The notes beneath the pieces are model-generated. The model saw only the letters and a program-made list of their open reading frames with translations, was not told where the DNA came from and did no database searches. 64,000 nucleotides of DNA from Colivivens sp963626085 (GTDB taxonomy: Bacteria > Bacteroidota > Bacteroidia > Bacteroidales > Bacteroidaceae), in the NCBI GenBank assembly GCA_963626085.1, contig CAVFVJ010000045.1, forward strand, positions 1 to 64,000, written 5' to 3'. Position numbers and translations under genes: made by a program. Below are positions 23,355 through 33,358 of this stretch, piece by piece; the first letter of the stretch is position 1; each line of letters begins with the position of its first letter.

Positions 23355-26084
23355 ATGTTGTTAAACTTTCAGAGTAACAAATTATGCAGACACTTCCTGG
23401 CAGGAGGTGCTTTGTGTGCTGCCGCTCTAGGGTTCAATGCATGTACACCAGATTATAACCTGGATGAGGATCAGCCAACGGGCTTGAACACCATCTATGG
23501 CTATATGGTTGATGCAGGGAACTATAAGAATTTCTTGCAGCTAATTGACGACCTGGGCGAGGCTGAGACATTGTCGAAGACAGGTAGTAAGACTCTGTTC
23601 ATTGCAGACGATGACGCATTTGCGGCATTCTATGCAAACAATGAATGGGGTGTCAAGAGTTATGACCAGTTGTCAGATGCTCAGAAGAAAATCATTCTCC
23701 GCTCGGCAATGGTTGACAACCCTTACTCAATCAGTTTGATGTCAAGTGTGAAGGGTCCTATCGAGGGTGAGTGTATGCGTCGTACTTCCTCACTTCAGGT
23801 CTACGACACAGTGTCTGTGATTCCGATGAATTCGCCAGAGATTCCAAACACTTCTTATTGGACAAACCTGGCACAGACTCACGACACGATTTACGTCGTC
23901 AAGGACGCTTCCGGTGCATCCCCTATGATTCATTTCCTTCCTCGTTTCCTGGAGCAGAACTTGATAACAGGAGCTGATGTCGACTTCCTCTACAACGAGC
24001 CAGAGGGAACACACGTTTCAGACGATGCTTATGTCAATGACTGTAAGGTTATAGAGGCTAATATCTTCTGTAAGAACGGATTCTTGCATAAGGTAAACAA
24101 GGTGATGCTTCCGCTCGACAACATGGCAGAGATTATCCGTAAGCAGTCTAACACCACAGACTATAGCTATTTGCTTGACCGTTTCTCTGCTCCGTTCAGT
24201 GCAGGAATCACAACACGGTTTAATGAGATTTACGGATTGGATGTCGATACTGTTTATCAGAAAGCTTACTTTGCTACTCGTGGTAACACCAGCTCTGGAA
24301 TAAGTTCCACCGAGCGTAACATGGACAAAGACAATAACTCCGTCGAGGCTCTTCTGAAGTACGATCCAGGATGGAACCGTTATAGTCCGGGTAGTATCAA
24401 CGACCCGAACCGCGATGAGGTGATGGAAGATATGGGCTGTATGCTCGTTCCTACAGACGAAGCTCTCCGCAACTGGTGGGACAATGAAGGTGGTAAAGTC
24501 CTCAAGGACAACTATGGCACATGGGCGAATGTTCCTAACAAGGTAGTAAGGGAACTTATCAAGAACAACCAGCTCATGTCGTTTGTGTCTTCAGTTCCTT
24601 CAAAGTTCAACACTGTCCTCAACGATGCAGCGATGGAGATGGGAATCACAACGGCAGATGTCGACAGTGTGATCCTCGGATGTAACGGAGCCGTTTACCT
24701 TACTAATAAGGTGTTCGCCCCGACAAGTTACTCTTCAGTTCTCTTCCCAGCATTGGTTACTGATGCGATGAGCGTGATATACAACGCAATCAGTGTCCTT
24801 CAGTTCGACGCTTATCTGAACTCAATGGTGTCACGCTATAGTTTCTTCATCCCGTTGAATAATGGTATGCTCACCTATATCGACCCGGTTTCTCTCGGAC
24901 AGAACGAGACACACATGTGGAAGTTTACGTATGATCCGAACGGTGCAAACGCATTTGCGCGCATTAGGGCATCTGTCTTTACCGCTACAAGAGGCGAAGA
25001 CGGCACATGGATACAGGGTGACTCTCTTAAGGTGATTGTCGGCTCATCAAAGACCGACCAGGTTTACGACCGTCTTGAGGATATCCTTGACAACATCATC
25101 GTTATCGGTGACATCGAACAGGGTAAGTACTTCTACAAGACAAAGGGTAACAACTACGTGAAGGTAGGTGGACAGCTTGGTGTTGTAGGCTCTATGACTG
25201 CTGCCGGTGGTTGGCAACTTGACAACGAGCAGCCAGAGACAGTCACTCAGATATACGAAATGGACAACGGTAAGTCTTATGTCATCAATTCACCGCTTTA
25301 CACAAGCCACAACGCTTGTAGCGATGTCTTCAGTACCAACGACGACTTCTCTGAGTTCTACTCAATCCTTCAGGCGTGCGGTGCATTGTCTACAGCTACA
25401 AACTCAAAAATCAACTGGTCTTCAGTGTCAAAGAATGGTAACTTGATATACATCCCGGAAAAGAATTCCGAGAGTGTAAACTACTTGTTGAACACATTCC
25501 ACTACACCATCTACGCACCTACTAACGAGGCGATGGAAGAGGCGTATGCAATGGGACTTCCGACACTTGAGATGCTTGACGAGGCAATGGCGATTGACGA
25601 GGACGACTCAACTGAGATCTACAAGGAAATCGAGGACTCCGCAGCTCACCTCAGAAAGGTGATGCTTGACTTTGTGAAGTACCACATACAGGATAACTCA
25701 ATTTATATTGACAACGGTTTCGAGTCTGGAAACTACGAGACAGCCAAGACCAACCCAAATACAGGACGTGCGTTCAAGCTGGCAGTTGACGTTGACGACA
25801 ACGACCTTTATGTAGAGGGAGTTTGCTCAGAGAAACAACAGGTGAACAAGGACAAGATGTACAATGTGACCGCACGTGAGTACTGGCTCAATAACTACCA
25901 GGTTGCCAAAGCTACTTTGATAGAGACATCTTCAAGTGTGGTTCTTCATGCGGTAGACCATCCGCTCCTGTACAAGTATAAGCCAGAGGCTGATTTGACT
26001 AAGCCAGAAAACAACCAGTTCGTCTACTCTCCTAATGATGTTTATTCAGAAGACGAGGAAGAGGCAGTTAAAACGCGTAAATAA
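23355..26084 (+). CDS. Fasciclin (FAS1) repeat lipoprotein (909 aa)
   Basis: Lipoprotein with Cys30 after a hydrophobic stretch (AALGFNAC). FAS1 domains are adhesion and ligand-binding folds. The first repeat spans about 43-255 (LFIADDDAF, then NGFLHKVNKVMLP), the second about 258-455 (CMLVPTDEALRNW, then NGAVYLTNKVFAP). Later segments with FFIPLNNGM (about 497) and YTIYAPTNEAM point to one or two more. FAS1 typically has TVFAPTD and NGVxHVIDxVLxP motifs, matched here in degenerate form. The surface-exposed location is inferred from family. The susC-like gene follows after two bases. Confidence 0.82.
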   Translation: MLLNFQSNKLCRHFLAGGALCAAALGFNACTPDYNLDEDQPTGLNTIYGYMVDAGNYKNFLQLIDDLGEAETLSKTGSKTLFIADDDAFAAFYANNEWGVKSYDQLSDAQKKIILRSAMVDNPYSISLMSSVKGPIEGECMRRTSSLQVYDTVSVIPMNSPEIPNTSYWTNLAQTHDTIYVVKDASGASPMIHFLPRFLEQNLITGADVDFLYNEPEGTHVSDDAYVNDCKVIEANIFCKNGFLHKVNKVMLPLDNMAEIIRKQSNTTDYSYLLDRFSAPFSAGITTRFNEIYGLDVDTVYQKAYFATRGNTSSGISSTERNMDKDNNSVEALLKYDPGWNRYSPGSINDPNRDEVMEDMGCMLVPTDEALRNWWDNEGGKVLKDNYGTWANVPNKVVRELIKNNQLMSFVSSVPSKFNTVLNDAAMEMGITTADVDSVILGCNGAVYLTNKVFAPTSYSSVLFPALVTDAMSVIYNAISVLQFDAYLNSMVSRYSFFIPLNNGMLTYIDPVSLGQNETHMWKFTYDPNGANAFARIRASVFTATRGEDGTWIQGDSLKVIVGSSKTDQVYDRLEDILDNIIVIGDIEQGKYFYKTKGNNYVKVGGQLGVVGSMTAAGGWQLDNEQPETVTQIYEMDNGKSYVINSPLYTSHNACSDVFSTNDDFSEFYSILQACGALSTATNSKINWSSVSKNGNLIYIPEKNSESVNYLLNTFHYTIYAPTNEAMEEAYAMGLPTLEMLDEAMAIDEDDSTEIYKEIEDSAAHLRKVMLDFVKYHIQDNSIYIDNGFESGNYETAKTNPNTGRAFKLAVDVDDNDLYVEGVCSEKQQVNKDKMYNVTAREYWLNNYQVAKATLIETSSSVVLHAVDHPLLYKYKPEADLTKPENNQFVYSPNDVYSEDEEEAVKTRK

Positions 26085-26086
26085 TA

Positions 26087-29000
26087 ATGAGTATGAAGAA
26101 AATATTATCAATACTGATGCTCTTGACTTGTTTCTGTACTTTGGCACAGGCACAGGTGAAGGCGGGCGACGTAATTTCGGGTACTGTCTCAGATGATATC
26201 GAACCACTGATGATGGTAAACGTTGTCGAGGTCGACAACAACAACCGTATCGTCGCACACGGAGTTACAGATATCAACGGTAACTTCTCTTTCCGTTGTG
26301 TGAATCCGAAGGACCATATCCAGGTTTCATACATCGGTTACCAAAAACAATCATTACCTATTAATAAAAAGGTGTTCAAGATCGTACTGAAGAGCAACAC
26401 CCAGATTCAGCAGGTCGAGGTGAAGGCAGTGCGCAAGACTCAGAGTTCAGGTCTTTCAATCCCTGTGACTGAGATTTCAACCGCACAGCAGTCAATCGAT
26501 ATGAAAGAGTTCGAGGGACTTGCCCTCACATCTGTAGACGAGGCTTTGCAGGGACGTATCTCCGGACTTGACATCGTGATGAACTCAGGTAGCCTCGGTG
26601 CCGGTACTACAATGCGTCTTCGTGGTGTGAGTACCATCACTGGTAATGCAGAACCTCTTATTGTAGTCAACGGCAATATATGGCAGGAAGACGTTTCAGA
26701 CGACTTCGATTACAGTGCCGCAACAGAGGAGCGTTTCGCAGAACTTCTCCAGGTCAACCCTGAGGATATCGAAAGTATTACTGTGTTGAAAGACGCATCT
26801 GCAACAGCCATTTGGGGTGCTCACGGTGCCAACGGTGTTATCGAGATCAAGACCAAACGTGGTCAGAAAGGTAGTACTAAGGTGAACTATTCTTACCGTT
26901 TCACAGGTACTTGGCAACCAAAGGGTATGAAAGTCCTCAACGGTGACGACTATACAATGTTCTTGAAGGAGGCTTATTTCAACCCGACTCTCAACAGTGC
27001 TATTGCAGATAACACTTCCACCTCTTATATCCCTGAGATCAACTACGACAAGAACTATTCTCAGTACCACATGTTCAACAACAACACGGACTGGGAAAGT
27101 GAAGTGACTCAGTTTGGACAGTACCACCAGCACTACGTGTCAATCACTGGTGGTGGTGAGAAGGCTCGCTTCCGTATCTCTGGTGGTTACGACAACCAGT
27201 CGGGTGCTGCCATCCATGAGAGACTGAACCGTTACACCACACGTGTGGCTCTCGACTATTTCATCTCAAGTCGTATTACTGTACAGACCAACTTCAGCTT
27301 GTCTTACACAGAGCGTATGAATACTGGTAAGGACCTGCTCGGTATCGCATACCAAAAGATGCCTAACTTGGCAGTATATGAAGAGGATGAGAATGAAGTG
27401 TCTACTGGCGACTACTATATCATGCAGCAGGAATACACTTCGTCCCAGCTCTCAGACCAGCTTGGCATCGCCAACCCTGTAGCCAAGGCTTACTTGGAGA
27501 AGACCAAGAACAATGATATGACTTTGTCACCTGAGTTCATTCTCCGTTATGATATCTTGGGTACTACTGAAGATTCACACAGACTCACTTATCAGGGTCA
27601 GATTAACTTCAATGTATCGAACAGTGACTCTAAGTCATTTAGCCCTTCAATCCTGCAGACCAGCGGATGGACAGGCGGTAGCTCCAACCTCGCTTCCACA
27701 AGCCAGAGCAAGAGCAACAGCTTCACCACACGTCATTCTCTGACATTCGTTCCTCACTTCAATAATAGAGACCACTCTATGCAGGTTCTCGTTCGTGGAG
27801 AGTATGGCTCAGGCAACAGCTCCTCACAGAACCTTGCCCGCAAGTGGATTGCTACCAGTGATATTACATCTGCCCTTGCAGGTGGTGTTGTCACTTCTTT
27901 CAGCAATGGATACGGACGTTCAAAGTCAGAGAACTTTGCGTTCCAGACTCACTATGCGTTCCGTGGTAAGTATGTGTTCGACTTTACTGCCCGTTTTGAC
28001 AAATCAAATAACAACCCGAAGAACTGGGGCGCATACTACGGAATTTCTGGACGTTGGAACATTTCGGATGAGAAGTTCATGGAGAAATACAAGTGGATTG
28101 ACATGTTGTCTCTCTCTGTTGGTTGGGGACGTACAGGTCGTCCGATAGGTGGATCTACTGCGATGTACAGTACTTATAGTTCTACAGGTTCATACATGGG
28201 CGTTACAGCAGTCGCACCTCAGCAGATCCGTCTGTCAGTCATCCGTCCAGCAAACCAGGACACTTGGAACGTCGGTTCTTACTTCGGATTCTTGAACAGT
28301 AAAATCACTGGTGACGTCCAGGTTTACACCAACGAGTCAGAGCAGGTAGCATCATACCCGATTCCGACATCCTCAGGTTTCGCCAACATCCCGGCAAAGC
28401 TCACTGGTAAGGTGCGCAACACAGGATGGGAGTTCAACCTCAACGGTAACAGAATCGTTAAGAGAGGAAACTTCTCAATGGACTTTAACGTGTCATTCTC
28501 AAACAACCGCAACAAGATTCTTGAGATGAATTCTATCATCCTGGATAATTATAATGCTGAGTTCAACTACTCCAACGGTCAGTATCTGTCACGTGTACAG
28601 ATCAACAACCCGATTGGTTCAATCTACGGTTTCCGCTACAAGGGAGTATACGCATATAGCGACTATAGCGAAGTCGAGGTACCAGGAGTAAGTGGCCCTG
28701 ACGCTCCAGTTGCACGTAATGCCAACGGAGAGGTGATTCTCAACGCCAATGGTTACACTAAGGATATGGTATTCAACTACAGTGGTCTGAACTACCAGTT
28801 CAAGGGTGGTGATGCCAAGTACGAGGATATCAACCACGATGGTGAGATCAATGAACTTGATATCGTTTACCTCGGTTCCTCACTTCCGAAACTCAATGGT
28901 GGATTCGGTGTCAAGTTTAAGTACAAGGAATGGGGTCTGAACCTGCAGTTCGTGTACCGCCTCGGACAGAAGGTTGTCAACTCAGCCCGTATGTACGCTG

Positions 29001-29374
29001 AGAACATGTACAGCAACAACAACCAGTCACGTGCTGTGAACTGGCGTTGGCACAACGAAGGTGATGTCACTAATATCCCGAGAGCTCTGTACAACTATGG
29101 TTACAACTGGTTGGCATCCGACCGCTTTATCGAGGACGCATCATACCTGCGTTGCAACTATGTGAGCCTCTCCTACAACTTCAAGCCAAGTATGCTGAAA
29201 CAGTTCGGTATCAAGAGCCTTGCGGCTTACCTTAACTTGAACAACTTGTTTATCCTGACAAAATACTCAGGTGTTGACCCTGAAATCTCTCAGAGCGGTT
29301 ACTCTGCAGCGAAAGACTCAGGTCGTACTCCACGTGCGAAGTCGTTCACATTTAACCTAAATGTTGGATTCTAA
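26087..29374 (+). CDS. SusC/RagA-type TonB-dependent outer-membrane transporter (1095 aa)
   Basis: Outer-membrane barrel that imports ligands bound by its SusD partner. Signal peptide (KKILSILMLLTCFCTLAQA), carboxypeptidase-regulatory-like domain about 27-105, plug about 130-240 with ALQGRISGLDIVMNSGSLG and ATAIWGAHGANGVIEIKTKRG, then the barrel ending SFTFNLNVGF. ATG 26087 or 26093 is possible; both give the same mature protein. It is tightly linked to the FAS1 gene upstream (2 bp) and the SusD gene downstream (7 bp). Substrate cannot be read from the sequence. Confidence 0.93.
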   Translation: MSMKKILSILMLLTCFCTLAQAQVKAGDVISGTVSDDIEPLMMVNVVEVDNNNRIVAHGVTDINGNFSFRCVNPKDHIQVSYIGYQKQSLPINKKVFKIVLKSNTQIQQVEVKAVRKTQSSGLSIPVTEISTAQQSIDMKEFEGLALTSVDEALQGRISGLDIVMNSGSLGAGTTMRLRGVSTITGNAEPLIVVNGNIWQEDVSDDFDYSAATEERFAELLQVNPEDIESITVLKDASATAIWGAHGANGVIEIKTKRGQKGSTKVNYSYRFTGTWQPKGMKVLNGDDYTMFLKEAYFNPTLNSAIADNTSTSYIPEINYDKNYSQYHMFNNNTDWESEVTQFGQYHQHYVSITGGGEKARFRISGGYDNQSGAAIHERLNRYTTRVALDYFISSRITVQTNFSLSYTERMNTGKDLLGIAYQKMPNLAVYEEDENEVSTGDYYIMQQEYTSSQLSDQLGIANPVAKAYLEKTKNNDMTLSPEFILRYDILGTTEDSHRLTYQGQINFNVSNSDSKSFSPSILQTSGWTGGSSNLASTSQSKSNSFTTRHSLTFVPHFNNRDHSMQVLVRGEYGSGNSSSQNLARKWIATSDITSALAGGVVTSFSNGYGRSKSENFAFQTHYAFRGKYVFDFTARFDKSNNNPKNWGAYYGISGRWNISDEKFMEKYKWIDMLSLSVGWGRTGRPIGGSTAMYSTYSSTGSYMGVTAVAPQQIRLSVIRPANQDTWNVGSYFGFLNSKITGDVQVYTNESEQVASYPIPTSSGFANIPAKLTGKVRNTGWEFNLNGNRIVKRGNFSMDFNVSFSNNRNKILEMNSIILDNYNAEFNYSNGQYLSRVQINNPIGSIYGFRYKGVYAYSDYSEVEVPGVSGPDAPVARNANGEVILNANGYTKDMVFNYSGLNYQFKGGDAKYEDINHDGEINELDIVYLGSSLPKLNGGFGVKFKYKEWGLNLQFVYRLGQKVVNSARMYAENMYSNNNQSRAVNWRWHNEGDVTNIPRALYNYGYNWLASDRFIEDASYLRCNYVSLSYNFKPSMLKQFGIKSLAAYLNLNNLFILTKYSGVDPEISQSGYSAAKDSGRTPRAKSFTFNLNVGF

Positions 29375-29381
29375 ATGAACA

Positions 29382-31268
29382 ATGACAATGAAACTATATA
29401 AAAACATAAGGACAATAGGACTGGCAGCATGTGCAGGTCTGGCGTTTGCCTCCTGCGATGTGGAACTGCTTCCGTTGGATACAGTTATCCTTGAAAACTA
29501 TTGGACCAACAAAGATGACGTTAACAGTGTCGTCACTTCCTGCTACCAGGGCTTGACTTCCAGTGACGTGGTCAACCGTATGATAGTATGGGGTGAGTGC
29601 CGTTCCGACAATGTAAAGGAAGGAAAGAGAATATCCAGTGCAGGTAATGACTTGAAGTATCTTCTCAACGGAAACACACTTGAGACTAACTCATACTGTC
29701 AATGGTCTTCTTTCTACACTATAATTAATAGGTGTAATACCGTTGAGTTGTATGCTCCTGTCGTACAGAAGCGTGACCCGAACTTTACTGAGTCCGATCT
29801 CTATCAGGCATTGGCTGAGGTGAAGACAATACGTGCGCTTTGCTACTTCTACCTGATACGTACCTTCGGAGACGTGCCATTCACTACAGAAGCATCCATT
29901 GAGGATGACCAGGTATATGTGATTCCGGCAACAGACGATGGTCTGATTCTTGACACACTCATCATGGATCTCGAACAGAATGGCATGTACGCTCCAAAGA
30001 GGTATGTAAATGAGGACGAGAACTCAGGAAAGATTACCCGTAACGCAGTGTATGCCCTGCTTGCGGACATGTACTTGTGGAGAGCTTCTGATGCCGAACT
30101 CGACGCTGCTAAGCGCAACGCACTTTATCTCAAGTGTGTCGAGTACTGTGACAAGGTCATAGAGGCAAAGGTGGAAGAATACAAGGAAGACCGTTATGGT
30201 TCTCTGAAGCGTCAGATTGACAATGAGATTTACACGGAGACCGGATATCCTCTCATTCAGGAATGGGCTGAGTCCGACCAGACCTCAGGTCAGGGTACGA
30301 ACGCAAAGGCGTATAACCTTATTTTTGGTACAGGACATTCCTTCGAGAGTATCTTCGAGTTGTCCTTCTCATCAAACCAGACATCACAGGGTACTACGAA
30401 CTCCGCTGTCGCAAATATGTACGGAAACAAAGATACTGGATTCGCAAATGGAGCATATCTGTCTGCCAACGAAAGTATGCTTTCAACAGCGGCTACTGCG
30501 ACATACGATTATGACAATACGAATGTGTTCACATCATATGACTTCCGTAGCCAATCTTTCTTCAAGTGGGATGAGTCTTCTTCCTTCACTATTGCCAAGT
30601 ATGTCTGCGATAAGATGGCGGTAAATGTGGGCTCGGCTACTGTTTGGAAAAATGGTGTACAGACAACCGATTACACTCCGAGGACCCAAAACTACGCGAA
30701 CTGGATTATATATCGCCTCACTGATATCATGTTGATGAAGGCTGAGGCAGAGGTTCAGCTTGCCGATTATATCGACAACAACGTGGTGCCTGAGGAGACA
30801 ACCGAAGAGAACACAGAGGAGACTGCCAGCGAGGCAAAGACACGTGTGGCTTACGGCAATGTCTACTCTACATCCAAGGAGTACTATGACGATGCGTTCA
30901 ACATCGTGGATGCTATCTACTCACGTTCTGCTCCGAACGCGACAGCCGCAGCCAGTCCAAACAAGGCTTCTCTCACAAGCAAGGTTATGTATGACAACCT
31001 TGTAGGTGACGAGCGCCGCCGTGAACTGATGTTCGAGGGCAAGCGTTATTACGATTTGCTCCGTCGTGCACGCCGAGAGGGAAGCACCTCTTATGCGTCA
31101 GGCAAGATAAGCGGTAAATTCACTACAAACGCATCAGCTATGGGTATCAAGATGGCAATGCTCGAGTTCCTCTACATGCCATATGCGAAGACCGAGATGG
31201 ACCGTAATCCTCTCCTTGAGCAGAACCCAGCTTATGAAAAGGAAAAGAAAAACGAAAGAAACTTTTAA
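29382..31268 (+). CDS. SusD/RagB-type surface lipoprotein (628 aa)
   Basis: Ligand-binding lid of the preceding SusC. Lipobox FASC with Cys25. The TPR-like helices include FYTIINRCNTVELYAP, ALAEVKTIRALCYFYLIRTFGDVPF and NAVYALLADMYLWRA. The family hallmark GDERRRELMFEGKRYYDLLRRARR is near the C-terminus. An acidic, low-complexity segment (VPEETTEENTEETASEAK) is inserted before it. Start ATG 29382; ATG 29388 is the alternative. Two bases separate it from the next FAS1 gene. Confidence 0.92.
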   Translation: MTMKLYKNIRTIGLAACAGLAFASCDVELLPLDTVILENYWTNKDDVNSVVTSCYQGLTSSDVVNRMIVWGECRSDNVKEGKRISSAGNDLKYLLNGNTLETNSYCQWSSFYTIINRCNTVELYAPVVQKRDPNFTESDLYQALAEVKTIRALCYFYLIRTFGDVPFTTEASIEDDQVYVIPATDDGLILDTLIMDLEQNGMYAPKRYVNEDENSGKITRNAVYALLADMYLWRASDAELDAAKRNALYLKCVEYCDKVIEAKVEEYKEDRYGSLKRQIDNEIYTETGYPLIQEWAESDQTSGQGTNAKAYNLIFGTGHSFESIFELSFSSNQTSQGTTNSAVANMYGNKDTGFANGAYLSANESMLSTAATATYDYDNTNVFTSYDFRSQSFFKWDESSSFTIAKYVCDKMAVNVGSATVWKNGVQTTDYTPRTQNYANWIIYRLTDIMLMKAEAEVQLADYIDNNVVPEETTEENTEETASEAKTRVAYGNVYSTSKEYYDDAFNIVDAIYSRSAPNATAAASPNKASLTSKVMYDNLVGDERRRELMFEGKRYYDLLRRARREGSTSYASGKISGKFTTNASAMGIKMAMLEFLYMPYAKTEMDRNPLLEQNPAYEKEKKNERNF

Positions 31269-31270
31269 TT

Positions 31271-33334
31271 ATGAAATTAGTAATGTTTAAGAACAAATAT
31301 ATTGCAGTAGTACTGGTTGCGGTTGTAGCTTTGTTCGCAAGCTGCTCTGACGACCCGGGCGTTGAAAATTACTATACTGCAAAGGGATCTATGGCTAACA
31401 CCTATCTCACTAACGACCCCGATACGTATAGTGAGTTCGTGTCAATTATCCAGAAGTCCAGTATGGTCAGTTTCGACCTTCTTGGAACTTACGGCTCGTA
31501 CACAGTGTTCGCTCCTACCAATAATGCGATAAACAGGTATCTCGCCGGCAAAGGCTTGACTTCTGTAGATGAGCTTACTGTAGCGGATTGTGATACTATT
31601 GCTGCCACTCATATCATCGAGAACGGCTCATACTTCACTACACAGTTCTCAAATGCCACCCTGCCCAACACTAATATGTTGGACCGTTATCTTACCATAA
31701 CCTGTGACTCCGATTATACGGATGACGGTAAGATTCAAATCGCATATTACATTAATAAGAGTGCACAGATAATTCTGGCGGACGACTCTGTGGAGAACGG
31801 AGTGGTGCATACAGTTGACATGATTATCGATGCGACTACAGACATGTTGCCTGACCTGTTGGCAAAGGACTCTACCATCTCTCTCTTCTACCAAGCTTAT
31901 CTGTTGACCGGTCTGAAGGATTCGATGATGAACTACGTCGATGAGAGTTACAGCTGTACAGACTATGACTCTACTGAGGTGGGACACACCTTCTCTACTG
32001 CGTCTGAGTATGACAACGTTCTATACATGAAGAAACGTTATTACGGTTATACTGGCTTTATCGAGACCAATGATGTCTTCGCAAATAAGGGAATATACAC
32101 TATCGATGACCTCCGCGCTTATGCAAAGCAGGTATATGACGATATGTATCCAGACGATGCAGACGTGACTGACGAAACAGACCGTCGCAACTCTTTGAAC
32201 CGCTTCATCTCTTACCACTTTCTCGACCGTCGTGCTGACTACAACAAATTGACTGTTGACAACATCATGTTGACGAACAATTTCGACCGCCGTCACTGGG
32301 ACGTTGCGGACTGGTACGAGACCATGATGCCTTATTCAATCATGAAGGTGTCTTATCCTTCTGGATCACAGGCTGGTCGTTACGTGAACCGTCGCGGTGT
32401 GCAGAACAGAAAGGACTCACGTGGTGTGTTAGTGCCAGGAGCCAAGATCCTCTCTCCAAGTGAGGCTGCGGTAAACCAGACTGCTGTAAACGGTGTCTAC
32501 CATTATATCACAGACATCATCGATTACGGTCGCAACACACAGGAGGTTGTCCTCAACGAACGTATGCGTATGGATGCATCAACTCTTTCTCCAGACTTCA
32601 TGACAAGTGGAGCCCGTGGACACTCTGTGAGAGGTACCGGTGGTTCTTCAAAGTATCCCGGTCAGTATGGTGTATGGTCTGCCGATACCAACCCAAAGAC
32701 AAACATCAATACATGTCTTGGTTTCAAGGCTGGTTCTGCAAAAAACTTCACCTACTCAGACGTGACAACACACCTTCACGTGCGTCCACGTTACATGAGT
32801 TTCTGGTCATATCAGGGAGATGAGGTGACAATCTGCGGTATGTATGACATCGTGTTCAAGTTGCCGCCAGTACCAGAGGGTGATTATGAGTTCCGTCTCG
32901 CTACTTGTATTAACTTCTCTAACCGTGGTATCGTGCAGGCTTATCTTGACGGTGCTCCATGCGGTATTCCGCTTGATATGCGTATCTCAGGTTCAGACCC
33001 GAGTGTAGGTTGGAAAAGCGACAGTGACCTTGGCGACGACGAGGCCATCATGGCGTTCGACAAGGCTATGCATAACCGTGGATGGATGAAAGGTCCTGCA
33101 AGCTATCGCAACTCTTCTGATTCGGCAGGTGAATCTCCGGCAGACTACTTCCGTAATTACGGAAATACCCTGCGCCGTGTGTTCGCCACCTTCCACTCAG
33201 ATGGAAAGACAGACCATTACGTCCGTATCCAGCAGAAGCTTGAGTCAACAAACGGTACACTTGCATTCGACTACATTGAACTCTGTCCGAGGAGCGTGTA
33301 CAACAATGAGTTCTATCCAGAGGACAAGTATTAA
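31271..33334 (+). CDS. FAS1 lipoprotein with C-terminal beta-sandwich (687 aa)
   Basis: Lipoprotein, Cys25 in LFASC. First FAS1 repeat about 37-190 with YTVFAPTNNAINRYL and ENGVVHTVDMIID; a second about 195-400, ending in NGVYHYITDIIDYG. The C-terminal domain (about 415-687) has PPVPEGDYEFRLATCINFSNRG, CGIPLDMR and DYIELCPRS, typical of an all-beta ligand-binding module (related, from memory, to DUF5108). It sits between the two SusCD pairs with no gap, so its product probably works at the surface with them. Partner and ligand are unknown. Confidence 0.8.
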   Translation: MKLVMFKNKYIAVVLVAVVALFASCSDDPGVENYYTAKGSMANTYLTNDPDTYSEFVSIIQKSSMVSFDLLGTYGSYTVFAPTNNAINRYLAGKGLTSVDELTVADCDTIAATHIIENGSYFTTQFSNATLPNTNMLDRYLTITCDSDYTDDGKIQIAYYINKSAQIILADDSVENGVVHTVDMIIDATTDMLPDLLAKDSTISLFYQAYLLTGLKDSMMNYVDESYSCTDYDSTEVGHTFSTASEYDNVLYMKKRYYGYTGFIETNDVFANKGIYTIDDLRAYAKQVYDDMYPDDADVTDETDRRNSLNRFISYHFLDRRADYNKLTVDNIMLTNNFDRRHWDVADWYETMMPYSIMKVSYPSGSQAGRYVNRRGVQNRKDSRGVLVPGAKILSPSEAAVNQTAVNGVYHYITDIIDYGRNTQEVVLNERMRMDASTLSPDFMTSGARGHSVRGTGGSSKYPGQYGVWSADTNPKTNINTCLGFKAGSAKNFTYSDVTTHLHVRPRYMSFWSYQGDEVTICGMYDIVFKLPPVPEGDYEFRLATCINFSNRGIVQAYLDGAPCGIPLDMRISGSDPSVGWKSDSDLGDDEAIMAFDKAMHNRGWMKGPASYRNSSDSAGESPADYFRNYGNTLRRVFATFHSDGKTDHYVRIQQKLESTNGTLAFDYIELCPRSVYNNEFYPEDKY

Positions 33335-33358
33335 TAGTAAAAAATACAATTTTCGTTT